A stretch of 52,402 nt of DNA from JBDTGE01 sp050742975 (GTDB taxonomy: Bacteria; Actinomycetota; Actinomycetes; Mycobacteriales; Jatrophihabitantaceae), in contig JBOGDQ010000085.1 in the NCBI GenBank assembly GCA_050742975.1, forward strand, positions 1 to 52,402. Reading direction: 5' to 3'. Under the pieces are notes generated by a model that was given only the letters and a program-made list of their open reading frames with translations, had not been told where the DNA came from and made no database searches. The translations under genes and the position numbers were made by a program. Positions 19,397 to 26,171 of the stretch are shown here, one piece after another (within the stretch, counting starts at the first letter, position 1; each line of letters opens with the position of its first letter).

Positions 19397-20338
19397 TCAG
19401 TGCAGGTTCACCGTGTCGAGGAACTCAGCAAGTACCTGAGCGGTCTGGGTCTGCAGGTCGGCCGGCGGATGGCCGGCGTCCACGGCGATCGCGCCGGCCT
19501 CGATCTCCTCGTACTGGGCGCCGTCCTGCAGCGCCTGCTGGACTGATGTGAACACCGCGTAGCCGTCGTCGTTGCCCGATGCGGCGAACAGGCGGTGCCC
19601 GTCGACCGATATGGGTGTGGAGTCCGCCGGGGCGTCCTCGTCCGCGATGGCGTACTGGATGTAGAACCGGACGGCGGCGCTGTTCAACTCACAACGCACC
19701 CCGAACGACAGGTCAGTGGCGCTCGTTCCGTCCAGCAGCGGCACGTCTTCCCGGCCGACGGCGGACAGCGCGTGACAGAACTCGAGTGAGCTCAGCGAAG
19801 GCGTCGGCAACAGCCACGGCTGTATCTCGTGACCGATAACACTCGCGGCCACCTCCGCGGCGAGCTTGTCCATCTCGGAGCATGTCGTCCTTGCCGGGAA
19901 CGCGTTGTCCGAATCCGGGAAGGCGTGCATCTCGAGCCACAGATCGGCACCGGCGGCGACCACGCGCTCGCAGTCGCCCCCCTTCGTGTCGTAGCCGAAC
20001 GTGTATGCGGCGAGGGTGGCCGCGAGCCGCCGGGTCGCGCCCCGCAGCGAGGGCGAGCGCTGCTCGGCCGTCAACTCCACGTAGATCGAGGCGCCGCCGT
20101 CGTCTTGCGCGATCTCGAGATCGCAGCCCGGCTGGTACTGCGGCTCGGCCATCGACACGCTGAGGGCCAGGGTGTCCAAGGAGCCGAAGTCGACGAGGTC
20201 GCACAGATCGTGCGTCGCCGGATCACCTATCCGGGTGGATACGGGCGCGCGTGCGTACGACGACGCAGGTGCCCGGTTGGTCGACGCGGACGGAAAATCG
20301 GGCGACCGCGAACCGGCGAGGTGGCCGGATCCGGGCAC
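19397..20338 (-). CDS. Hypothetical protein with two DUF3558-like halves, no signal peptide in this frame
   Basis: The 313-residue frame opens at a GTG at 20338; only three more sense codons precede it before a TAG. The sequence resembles secreted actinobacterial DUF3558-type lipoproteins: HDLCDLVDFGSLDTLALSVS then PGCDLEI in the first half, and FCHALSAVGREDV then VRCELN in the second. This suggests a duplicated Cys-containing unit. Such proteins normally carry a signal peptide, but residues 1-40 are Ser/Ala/Arg-rich with no hydrophobic stretch, so the 5' end may be lost or frameshifted. It lies 4 bases from the AroG start. Function is unknown. Confidence 0.55.
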   Translation of the reverse strand: MPGSGHLAGSRSPDFPSASTNRAPASSYARAPVSTRIGDPATHDLCDLVDFGSLDTLALSVSMAEPQYQPGCDLEIAQDDGGASIYVELTAEQRSPSLRGATRRLAATLAAYTFGYDTKGGDCERVVAAGADLWLEMHAFPDSDNAFPARTTCSEMDKLAAEVAASVIGHEIQPWLLPTPSLSSLEFCHALSAVGREDVPLLDGTSATDLSFGVRCELNSAAVRFYIQYAIADEDAPADSTPISVDGHRLFAASGNDDGYAVFTSVQQALQDGAQYEEIEAGAIAVDAGHPPADLQTQTAQVLAEFLDTVNLH

Positions 20339-20360
20339 GAGCGCAGACTAGGCCATGCGC

Positions 20361-20411
20361 TGATCATCTGCGGGTCGTGGCTGCGCTGCGACCCCAACTC
20401 GCAGTTGATCA
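20361..20411 (-). terminator. Interrupted hairpin after pfkA, candidate terminator
   Basis: TGATCA (20361-20366), CTGCG and GGGTCG pair with CGACCC, CGCAG and TGATCA (20406-20411), giving a stem with small bulges 34 bases beyond the pfkA stop. No T-run follows. It sits between pfkA and the hypothetical gene on the same strand and could end pfkA transcription. Confidence 0.4.
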
Positions 20412-20444
20412 CGGTGCGGCGAGCACGATCGCCGCCGCGCGGGC

Positions 20445-21500
20445 TCAGCCGAAGAAGACCTCGGACTCGGCGTACAGCTCGGGCTTGACGAGCTTGAGCT
20501 CGGACGTCGCATCGGCCAGCGGGACGCGCACGATGTCGGTGCTGCGCAGCGCCACCATCTTGCCGAAGTCCTGCTCGTGGACGGCGTCGACCGCGTGCAG
20601 GCCGAAGCGGGTCGCCAGCACCCGGTCGAACGCGGACGGCGTCCCACCGCGCTGGATGTGCCCGAGCACGGTCGTGCGCGCCTCCTTGCCGGTGCGCTGC
20701 TCGATCTCGCCGGCCAGCCACTCACCGATGCCACCCAGGCGGACGTGGCCGAACGCGTCCAATCCCTTGTCCAGCATGGCGTTCTCGCCGGCTGCGCCGC
20801 CTTCGCCGGCGCGCGTGCCACCAGCCGGCATCGCGCCCTCGGCCACCACCAGGATCGGCGCGTAATGCGACAGGTACCGGCTCTCGACGTACGCGCACAC
20901 CCGCTCCAGCGAGAACGGCTGCTCGGGGATGAGGATGACGTTCGCGCCACCGGCCAGTCCCGCGTGCAGCGCGATCCACCCGGCGTGCCGGCCCATCACC
21001 TCGACGATCAGCGCGCGGTGGTGCGACTCGGCCGTCGTGTGCAGCCGGTCGATCGCCTCCATGGCGATGTTGACCGCGGTGTCGAACCCGAACGTGTAGT
21101 CGGTCGCGTTGAGGTCGTTGTCGATCGTCTTGGGCACGCCGACGACGTTGACGCCCAGCCCATGCAGCCTCGTGGCCACGCCGAGCGTGTCCTCGCCGCC
21201 GATGGCGATCAGCGCATCGACCTGCAGCGTGTGCAGGTTCTCGCGGACCCGCTCGATACCGCCGTCCACCGAGAACGGGTTGGTGCGCGAGGAACCGAGG
21301 ATCGTCCCGCCACGGGGCAGGATGCCGCGAACCTCGGGGATCCCGAGCGGCATCGTGATGTCCTCGAGCGGTCCTTTCCAGCCGTCGCGGAAGCCGACGA
21401 ACTCGTGACCGTAGACGCCGGCGCCCTTGCGGACGACTGCACGGATGACCGCGTTCAGTCCCGGGCAGTCCCCGCCTCCGGTCAGTACACCGATTCGCAT
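20445..21500 (-). CDS. pfkA: 6-phosphofructokinase, predicted pyrophosphate-dependent
   Basis: The 351-residue protein starts MRIGVLTGGGDCPGLNAVIR at ATG 21500, where the family begins. Motifs include GGEDTLGVAT, GVPKTIDNDL, EVMGRHAGWIAL and GHIQRGGTPSAFDR. By direct count residue 104 is Asp and residue 124 is Lys. In this family Gly104 goes with ATP use, while Asp104 with Lys124 marks pyrophosphate-dependent enzymes such as that of Amycolatopsis methanolica. Most actinobacterial ATP enzymes have Gly104 with Lys124. The reaction is therefore probably reversible and PPi-linked. It precedes the exonuclease gene by 10 bases in reverse orientation order. Confidence 0.92.
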   Translation of the reverse strand: MRIGVLTGGGDCPGLNAVIRAVVRKGAGVYGHEFVGFRDGWKGPLEDITMPLGIPEVRGILPRGGTILGSSRTNPFSVDGGIERVRENLHTLQVDALIAIGGEDTLGVATRLHGLGVNVVGVPKTIDNDLNATDYTFGFDTAVNIAMEAIDRLHTTAESHHRALIVEVMGRHAGWIALHAGLAGGANVILIPEQPFSLERVCAYVESRYLSHYAPILVVAEGAMPAGGTRAGEGGAAGENAMLDKGLDAFGHVRLGGIGEWLAGEIEQRTGKEARTTVLGHIQRGGTPSAFDRVLATRFGLHAVDAVHEQDFGKMVALRSTDIVRVPLADATSELKLVKPELYAESEVFFG

Positions 21501-21510
21501 GCCGAGCACC

Positions 21511-21993
21511 TTAGCCGCGGAGGGCAGCCAGGGCGTTCCAGCGCGCCAGGTTGTGTCGCGCGTCGGCAAGCGCGTCGTGTTGGTCGGCGGGGGCGGGTGG
21601 CAGCGGGGGCGAACCCGCGTCCTCCCATACCTGGCGCAGTTCGTGCGTGAAGCGCGGGATCGCCCTCGGCAGGGCCCGCATGTCGCCCCACAACTGGGCC
21701 AGGCTCACGTGGTCGTAGCCGGCCATCCAGGCCCACAGCTCGATCGGCTCGCCCGGCTCGACGAGGAACGCCAGCAGCTCCGCACGGATGCTCTCCCGCG
21801 AGCGCCACGCGCTGTCGCCCGGTGCGGGCAGCTTGTCCAGGACGTTGCGGCGCACCCAGCTGATCGCGCGGGACGGGTCGAACTCGGTGGAGACGGCGTA
21901 GAACTCTCGACCGTCCTCGGCAACGACGCCGATCGAGACCAGCTCGATGGTGCGACCGTCCTCGATGAACTCGCAGTCGTAGAAGTAGCGCAC
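21511..21993 (-). CDS. Rv2179c-like 3'-5' exoribonuclease (DEDD type)
   Basis: The 160-residue protein begins MRYFYDCEFIEDGRTIELVS, with the DxE metal motif at Asp6/Glu8. It continues ELWAWMAGYDHVSLAQLWGD and ends with the histidine-aspartate block DQHDALADARHNL. This matches the stand-alone actinobacterial exoribonuclease family named for M. tuberculosis Rv2179c, an RNase T-like fold that trims 3' ends. It lies between pfkA and the PlsC-like gene on one strand with 10- and 3-base gaps, so it belongs to that operon. Confidence 0.87.
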   Translation of the reverse strand: MRYFYDCEFIEDGRTIELVSIGVVAEDGREFYAVSTEFDPSRAISWVRRNVLDKLPAPGDSAWRSRESIRAELLAFLVEPGEPIELWAWMAGYDHVSLAQLWGDMRALPRAIPRFTHELRQVWEDAGSPPLPPAPADQHDALADARHNLARWNALAALRG

Positions 21994-21996
21994 CGC

Positions 21997-22755
21997 TCAG
22001 GAGGCCTTGGTGTTCGGGACGCGGTCGCCGATCTCGCGGACCTCGCGGACCTCGCGCGCGCCGAACGCCTGGCTCGGACCGGCCGACTGCTTCACCTTCG
22101 CGGCGTACTGGTCGGAGTACTCCTGGCCGGACAGCTGCATCAGCTCGTACATGATCTCGTCGGTGATCGAGCGCTCGACGAAGCGGTCGCCCTGCATCCC
22201 CTCGTACCGGGAGAAGTCGAGCGGCTTGCCGAAGCGCACCCCGGGGCGCGGGCGCAACCTGGGGATCTTGCGGCCGGCCGGCTGGATGATCTCGGTGTTG
22301 ACCATCGCGCACGGGATCACGACGGCGCCCGCCTCGAGGGCCAGCCGGGCAACCCCGGTCTTGCCGCGGTAGAGCCGGCCGTCCGGCGAGCGGGTGCCCT
22401 CCGGGTAGATGCCGAGCAGGTTGCCCGCGCGCAGCACGCGCACGCCGGTGTTCAGCGCGGCGCGCGAGGCGTCCGAGTCGTCGCGGTCGATCGGCACCTG
22501 GCCGACGCCCGCGAAGAACATCTTGGAAAGGCGGCCCTTGAGCCCGGGCGCGGTGAAGTACTCGGCCTTGGCCAGGAAGGTGACCTTGCGCTTGACCATC
22601 ACCGGCATGAAGAACGAATCGCAGAAGGACAGGTGATTGCTGGCGATGATGGCCGGACGATCGTCCGGGATGTTCTCCAGACCCTCGGTCCACGGCCGCC
22701 ACACGCCCCGCAGGAGCGGCCCGAGAAGGACTAACTTCGCGAGCCAGTAGAACAC
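21997..22755 (-). CDS. 1-acyl-sn-glycerol-3-phosphate acyltransferase (PlsC/Rv2182c-like)
   Basis: The 252-residue membrane-associated enzyme adds a second acyl chain to lysophosphatidic acid or a similar acceptor. It has the HX4D motif in NHLSFCDSFF and the phosphate-binding motif YPEGTRSPDGRLYRGKTGVA. GTG 22755 was chosen as start because GGGAG lies 8 bases upstream and the conserved N-terminal helix (FYWLAKLVLLGPLLR) begins there; ATG 22800 is an alternative. The last 20 residues are charged and low in complexity. It is followed after 3 bases by the exoribonuclease gene, as in mycobacteria. Confidence 0.88.
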   Translation of the reverse strand: MFYWLAKLVLLGPLLRGVWRPWTEGLENIPDDRPAIIASNHLSFCDSFFMPVMVKRKVTFLAKAEYFTAPGLKGRLSKMFFAGVGQVPIDRDDSDASRAALNTGVRVLRAGNLLGIYPEGTRSPDGRLYRGKTGVARLALEAGAVVIPCAMVNTEIIQPAGRKIPRLRPRPGVRFGKPLDFSRYEGMQGDRFVERSITDEIMYELMQLSGQEYSDQYAAKVKQSAGPSQAFGAREVREVREIGDRVPNTKAS

Positions 22756-22935
22756 GGTGGGGACTCCCGTTGGGCTGCGGACTTCTGTCCGGATCGACAT
22801 TAGTGCCTGGCCGGGCCGAGGCACCACTTTCCGGGCGTGACGCGGCGCGTGGTCCGCCTCTCGCCGCGGCTGCGGGCGCGGGGCATGATGGAGGCTCAGC
22901 GCAGGTCAGCGAAGGTATCGAGACGGGATCGGACC

Positions 22936-23733
22936 GTGGCAGTTCTTCCGGGCACTGTTCTTGCCGGTGCAGAGCCGTACTCCGCCGACGACGGCCCGAT
23001 CGGGATCGTGGTCAGCCACGGCTTCACCGGCACGCCCGCCAGCATGCGTCCCTGGGCCGAGCACCTGGCCGCGGCCGGCTACTCGGTGCGGCTTCCGCGG
23101 CTTCCCGGCCACGGGACGACGTGGCAGGACGCCAACCGCACCGGCTGGCCGGACTGGTACGGCGCGATCGCGAGCGCGTTCGACGACCTCGCTGCGCGCT
23201 GCGACAAGGTGTTCGCCGTCGGGCTGTCGATGGGCGGCACGCTCGTCACGCGGCTGGCCGAGGAGAGGGGCGACGCGGTCGCCGGGCTCGTCCTGGTCAA
23301 CCCGTCCTTCGCCACCGAGCGGTTCGACGCCCGGTTCGCGCGCTACCTCAAGTTCGTCGTCAAGTCCCGTCCGGCCATCGGCGAGGACATCAAGAAGCCC
23401 GGGGTCGTGGAGCTGGCCTACGACCGCACACCGGTCGCGGCGTTCGCCTCGCTCCAGGACCTGTGGTCGGTCGTCCTCGCCGACCTGGGCCGCGTCACCG
23501 CACCGATCCTGCTCTATCGCAGCCTCGAGGACCACGTCGTCGAAGCGCTGTCCTCGCGGCTGCTGCACACCCGGGCGACGGCCACCGACGTGCAGGAGGT
23601 CGTGCTCACCGACAGCTATCACGTGGCCACGCTGGACAACGACGCGCCGCAGATCTTCGCCGGCAGCGTCGAGTTCATCCGATCGATCTCAGGGACCCCG
23701 GCACCGGTCACCGACGGCTTCGCGGCGCCATGA
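22936..23733 (+). CDS. Alpha/beta-hydrolase, carboxylesterase/monoacylglycerol lipase type
   Basis: The product of about 265 residues resembles Est30-type carboxylesterases. It has the oxyanion HGFTGTPASM segment, LPGHGTTWQD, the nucleophile elbow VGLSMGGTLV, and acid and histidine in RSLEDHVV and SYHVATLDND. The start is placed at GTG 22936 (VAVLPGTVLAGAEPY), where similarity begins; ATG 22885 in frame is also possible. Substrate is probably a short or medium acyl ester. It is divergent from the PlsC-like gene and overlaps the next gene (ATGA), linking it loosely to lipid metabolism. Confidence 0.82.
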   Translation: MAVLPGTVLAGAEPYSADDGPIGIVVSHGFTGTPASMRPWAEHLAAAGYSVRLPRLPGHGTTWQDANRTGWPDWYGAIASAFDDLAARCDKVFAVGLSMGGTLVTRLAEERGDAVAGLVLVNPSFATERFDARFARYLKFVVKSRPAIGEDIKKPGVVELAYDRTPVAAFASLQDLWSVVLADLGRVTAPILLYRSLEDHVVEALSSRLLHTRATATDVQEVVLTDSYHVATLDNDAPQIFAGSVEFIRSISGTPAPVTDGFAAP

Positions 23734-24467
23734 CCGCCGGTCCGACGCCGGAGTCGGGCGGGGCGGCCGAGGCGCCCCGTCCGCTGGACAACGGCCTGGC
23801 CGCGCCGCGCTACGTGCCGCTGACCGATATCGACCCGGACATCGGGCGGCACCTGCTGACGGCTCTGGGGCGGGCTCGCATCGCGGCCTACCTGGACGAG
23901 TCTCCACTCGCCCCAGGACCGGCGTCCGGGCCGGCGAAGACGCGACGCTTGTTCGTCGCGGCCGACGAGCGTGGGGATGCCCGGACGATCGTCGCCGCGG
24001 TCGTGCGCGCGTCCGGCGGCACCCCGCCGCCCATCCCGGCCGAGGAGGTCAAGCCGCGGCCGGATCCGCTCGTCGGAGTGGACACCGAGGCCGCGTTCGC
24101 CGACCTGATCGCGGACTGGCACGTGGACACGGTCACCGCGATCCGCGAGGCCGAGAAGGCGCTGTCGCGCGAGGACGCCGACTGGCGGGCGCGGCTGGAG
24201 CAGGCGCCCGCCGAGCCGACCTGGCTGGACGAGCAGCACTACGTCCCGCCCGCGCCTCCTCCGATACCCAGGTTGTCCGCACCGACCGTCATGGCGATCG
24301 TGCTGCTGGCCTTCTCGATCCTGCTGCTCGCGCTGGGCGGCGGGTTCGGGATCGCGAGCAAGCTGACCCTGCTGCTCGGCGTCTGCGGCGTGCTGCTGAG
24401 CGCGGGGATCCTCGTCATGCGGCTGCGCGAGAACCGCGACGATGACGACGACGGTGCCGTTCTCTGA
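23730..24467 (+). CDS. Actinobacterial membrane-anchored protein of unknown function
   Basis: The 245-residue protein starts at ATG 23730, overlapping the hydrolase stop (ATGA). The first 180 residues are soluble, acidic and proline-rich with the motif YVPLTDIDPDIGRHLLTALG and a helical segment HVDTVTAIREAEKALSREDA. Two membrane helices follow (VMAIVLLAFSILLLALGG and LTLLLGVCGVLLSAGILVM), then an acidic tail DDDDDG. Related proteins sit in the same place beside esterase/PlsC genes in other actinomycetes, but no function is known to me. The soluble part should face the cytoplasm if the tail does. Confidence 0.75.
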   Translation: MTAGPTPESGGAAEAPRPLDNGLAAPRYVPLTDIDPDIGRHLLTALGRARIAAYLDESPLAPGPASGPAKTRRLFVAADERGDARTIVAAVVRASGGTPPPIPAEEVKPRPDPLVGVDTEAAFADLIADWHVDTVTAIREAEKALSREDADWRARLEQAPAEPTWLDEQHYVPPAPPPIPRLSAPTVMAIVLLAFSILLLALGGGFGIASKLTLLLGVCGVLLSAGILVMRLRENRDDDDDGAVL

Positions 24468-24477
24468 TCGCTATCCG

Positions 24478-24522
24478 CTTTACGGCAACTCGCTCTACGG
24501 CAACTCGCTCTACGGCAGCTCG
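24478..24522. repeat. 15-bp tandem repeat, three copies, spanning a stop codon
   Basis: Three adjacent 15-bp units (24478-24492, 24493-24507, 24508-24522) share TACGGCAACTCG with one or two changes. Read on the minus strand each unit contains GAGTTGCCGTAG or a variant, so the end of the EEP hydrolase gene (ELP-stop) has been copied twice into its own 3' flank. The unit length is a multiple of three. It lies between two convergent genes. Confidence 0.85.
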
Positions 24523-25208
24523 AGCTCGGCCAGTACCGGCAGGTGATCGCTGGCGATCTTCGTGTCGGCATTGTCGATCACGCGGGCCGCACGCACCGGG
24601 ACGCGCGGGTCGGCGAAGATCCCGTCGATCCGTTGGTGCGGCGCCGCCGCGGTGGACGTGAACGCGTCGCCGGCGCTTGCCGCGGCGAGCGCGTCCGTCC
24701 GGTTCGCGACGAGCGCGTCCCAGGTCTTCGAGCCCGGCTTGTCGTTCATATCGCCGCCGACGACGGCCGGTACGTCGGCCGGGATGAACCGTGCGATGGC
24801 CTGATCGAGTTCCTCGATGTGCTTGAGCCTGGGCGGTTCCACCACGTCCAGATGGGTGCCGGCCACGCCGAACGTCGAGCCGCCCAGACGCAGGACGGCG
24901 ATGGCCGTGCCCCGCTGATGCAGTCCGGGATCCTTGCTGAACTTGACGTCCTGCGTCGAGATCACGTCGACCCGAAGGTTGGACAGGATCAGCTGCGCCG
25001 CCGCGGTTCTCCCGCCCGTCACGACCACCAGGCCGCTACGACGCGCGAGCTCTGCACACAGCGAGCGCCAGCGCAGGAAGCGCGGTGCTTCCTGTATGCA
25101 GACGACGTCGGGATCGGTGGAGCTGATCACGCGGCCGAGCGCGGCCCGGTCGTCGCGCATCGAACGGACGTTGTAGGTCAGTAGTCGGAGGGTTGGCACC
25201 TGCCCCAT
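24510..25208 (-). CDS. Endonuclease/exonuclease/phosphatase (EEP) family hydrolase
   Basis: The 232-residue metal-dependent hydrolase has the EEP motif set in order: LLTYNVRSM, VCIQEAPRFL, VAGTHLDVVEP, AVVGGDMNDKPGSKTWDAL, RIDGIFAD and ASDHLPVLAEL. The family includes DNase I-like nucleases and phosphodiesterases. No signal peptide is present, so it should act inside the cell. Substrate is not predictable. Its stop codon lies inside a 15-bp tandem repeat. Upstream lies the DUF222 inverted-repeat region. Confidence 0.82.
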   Translation of the reverse strand: MGQVPTLRLLTYNVRSMRDDRAALGRVISSTDPDVVCIQEAPRFLRWRSLCAELARRSGLVVVTGGRTAAAQLILSNLRVDVISTQDVKFSKDPGLHQRGTAIAVLRLGGSTFGVAGTHLDVVEPPRLKHIEELDQAIARFIPADVPAVVGGDMNDKPGSKTWDALVANRTDALAAASAGDAFTSTAAAPHQRIDGIFADPRVPVRAARVIDNADTKIASDHLPVLAELELP

Positions 25209-25423
25209 CGTGCCGTACTCGTGTGCGTCTCGCTGTTTGTCGCGGTTCGGTCAAGTGCGGCGCCGAGGAGAGTTCGCTCTTGGTCGCCGTTGCGTCAACT
25301 GCGCAGCGACGGATGAGATTGCACTCGACTTGGCTTGCGTTGCTGGGTCTCTGGCTCGCTGTTGGTCGCCTCCTCGGCTGGCTTGATTTTCGAGGATTAC
25401 CCTACGGAATAGGGTGAAAGTTC

Positions 25424-25453
25424 TTGACATTGGCTGATGTCTGACGGCATAAT
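25424..25453 (+). promoter_or_regulatory. Sigma-70-type promoter of left DUF222 fragment, probably leaderless
   Basis: TTGACA (25424-25429) and CATAAT (25448-25453) are spaced by 18 bases. The ATG at 25461 begins 7 bases after the -10 box, so the transcript would start at or next to the start codon without a Shine-Dalgarno site. The same boxes occur in the other arm with the same spacing. Confidence 0.7.
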
Positions 25454-25460
25454 AGGGCCT

Positions 25461-25720
25461 ATGTTCGCACGATGGGATCAGGTTGCCGAGCCGGACGAGA
25501 CGCTGTTCGTCGACCCCGCGCTGTGCACCCCGACCCCCACCGCCGCCGACTGCTTCGCCCGGCCCGACCGGGCGGCCGCGGCCTTGACGGTGCTGGCCCC
25601 GGCATCGGACACGCTGCGGCCGCTGGAACTGCTGACCGCCCCGCGGCTGTCGGACGCCGCCCTGATCGACGCCCTGATCGCCTGCGACCGGCAGCTCGCC
25701 GCGGTCGCCGGGCTGCAGCA
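25461..25720 (+). pseudogene. 5' fragment of a DUF222 (13E12-type) gene, left copy
   Basis: The frame begins MFARWDQVAEPDETLFVDPA and reaches LSDAALIDALIACDRQLAAV, the start of the DUF222 domain found in actinobacterial 13E12-repeat proteins that usually end in an HNH nuclease. After about residue 87 the frame continues to 26135 but only as antisense of the other copy, so the domain is cut short. It may still be transcribed, since a strong promoter lies directly upstream. Full-length relatives are 400-500 residues and present in many copies per genome. Confidence 0.7.
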
Positions 25721-25721
25721 G

Positions 25722-25895
25722 CAGGTCCAGCGGCCGCAGCGTGTCCGATGCCGGGGCCAGCACGCTCAGCGCGGCGGCGGCCTGATCCGGGCACTGAAAA
25801 CAGTCGGCGGCGGTGGGGGTCGGGGTGCACAGCGCGGGGTCGACGAACAGTGTCTGCTCGTCCGGCTCCGCGACCTGATCCCATCGTGCGAACAT
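25722..25895 (-). pseudogene. 5' fragment of a DUF222 (13E12-type) gene, inverted right copy
   Basis: On the minus strand from ATG 25895 the frame reads MFARWDQVAEPDEQTLFVDP and keeps homology to the left copy until SDTLRPLDLL. It then runs into antisense of the left copy up to a stop at 25251. It has one extra codon (Gln14) and several substitutions relative to the left copy. It is truncated earlier than the left copy and lacks the DUF222 core. The two fragments face each other tail to tail. Confidence 0.7.
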
Positions 25896-25902
25896 AGGCT
25901 CT

Positions 25903-25932
25903 ATTATGCCACTATCGGCCGATGTCTGTCAA
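25903..25932 (-). promoter_or_regulatory. Sigma-70-type promoter of right DUF222 fragment, probably leaderless
   Basis: On the minus strand TTGACA (25932-25927) and CATAAT (25908-25903) are spaced by 18 bases, and the ATG follows 7 bases later, exactly as in the other arm. Conservation of both boxes while the 18-base spacer has diverged suggests selection on the promoter. Confidence 0.7.
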
Positions 25933-25989
25933 GACGTGCCGTCGTCTTCGGTAGGGCGGATTCTCGAACCCGATCAACCGGAGAAGGCG

Positions 25990-26144
25990 ACCAACCGCGA
26001 GAAGGAGACCGAGCAACGCAAACCGACGCCGAGAGCAGCTCCTCGTCGCTGCCGCAGTTGACGAAACGCAACCACGAGCGAGCCGGAGAGCCAGCAACGC
26101 AAGCCGAGCAGCTCTCTCGCCGCCACCGCAGTTGAGCCAACGCA
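25990..26144. repeat. Imperfect tandem repeat of about 75-80 bp beyond the right arm
   Basis: Unit 1 (25990-26070) and unit 2 (26071-26144) both run from ACCA-CGAG through GAGCAACGCAA or CAGCAACGCAA to GCCGCAGTTGA or ACCGCAGTTGA followed by a CAACG-like end. The left arm of the inverted repeat has only one such unit. No protein could be assigned with confidence. Confidence 0.65.
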
Positions 26145-26171
26145 ATCAACAACACAGCCAAGCAGATCAAC

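Larger units (their letters stand above)
25286..26070. repeat. Large inverted repeat (arms about 345 bp) of a DUF222-gene 5' region
   Basis: The left arm (about 25286-25633) and right arm (about 25718-26070, read in reverse) are clearly alike along their length. Each holds an upstream GC-rich segment, a TTGACA/CATAAT promoter and the first 56-58 codons of a DUF222-type gene. Protein fragments from both strands start MFARWDQVAEPDE and share VDPALCTPTPTAADC. The 84-base centre belongs to the left copy only. The arms differ at many positions, so they are diverged copies and not one molecule read twice by error. Confidence 0.85.

Noticed and set aside
25437..26135. 232-residue single gene across the inverted repeat
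   Set aside because: Only the first 87 residues are DUF222-like; the rest is antisense of the other arm.
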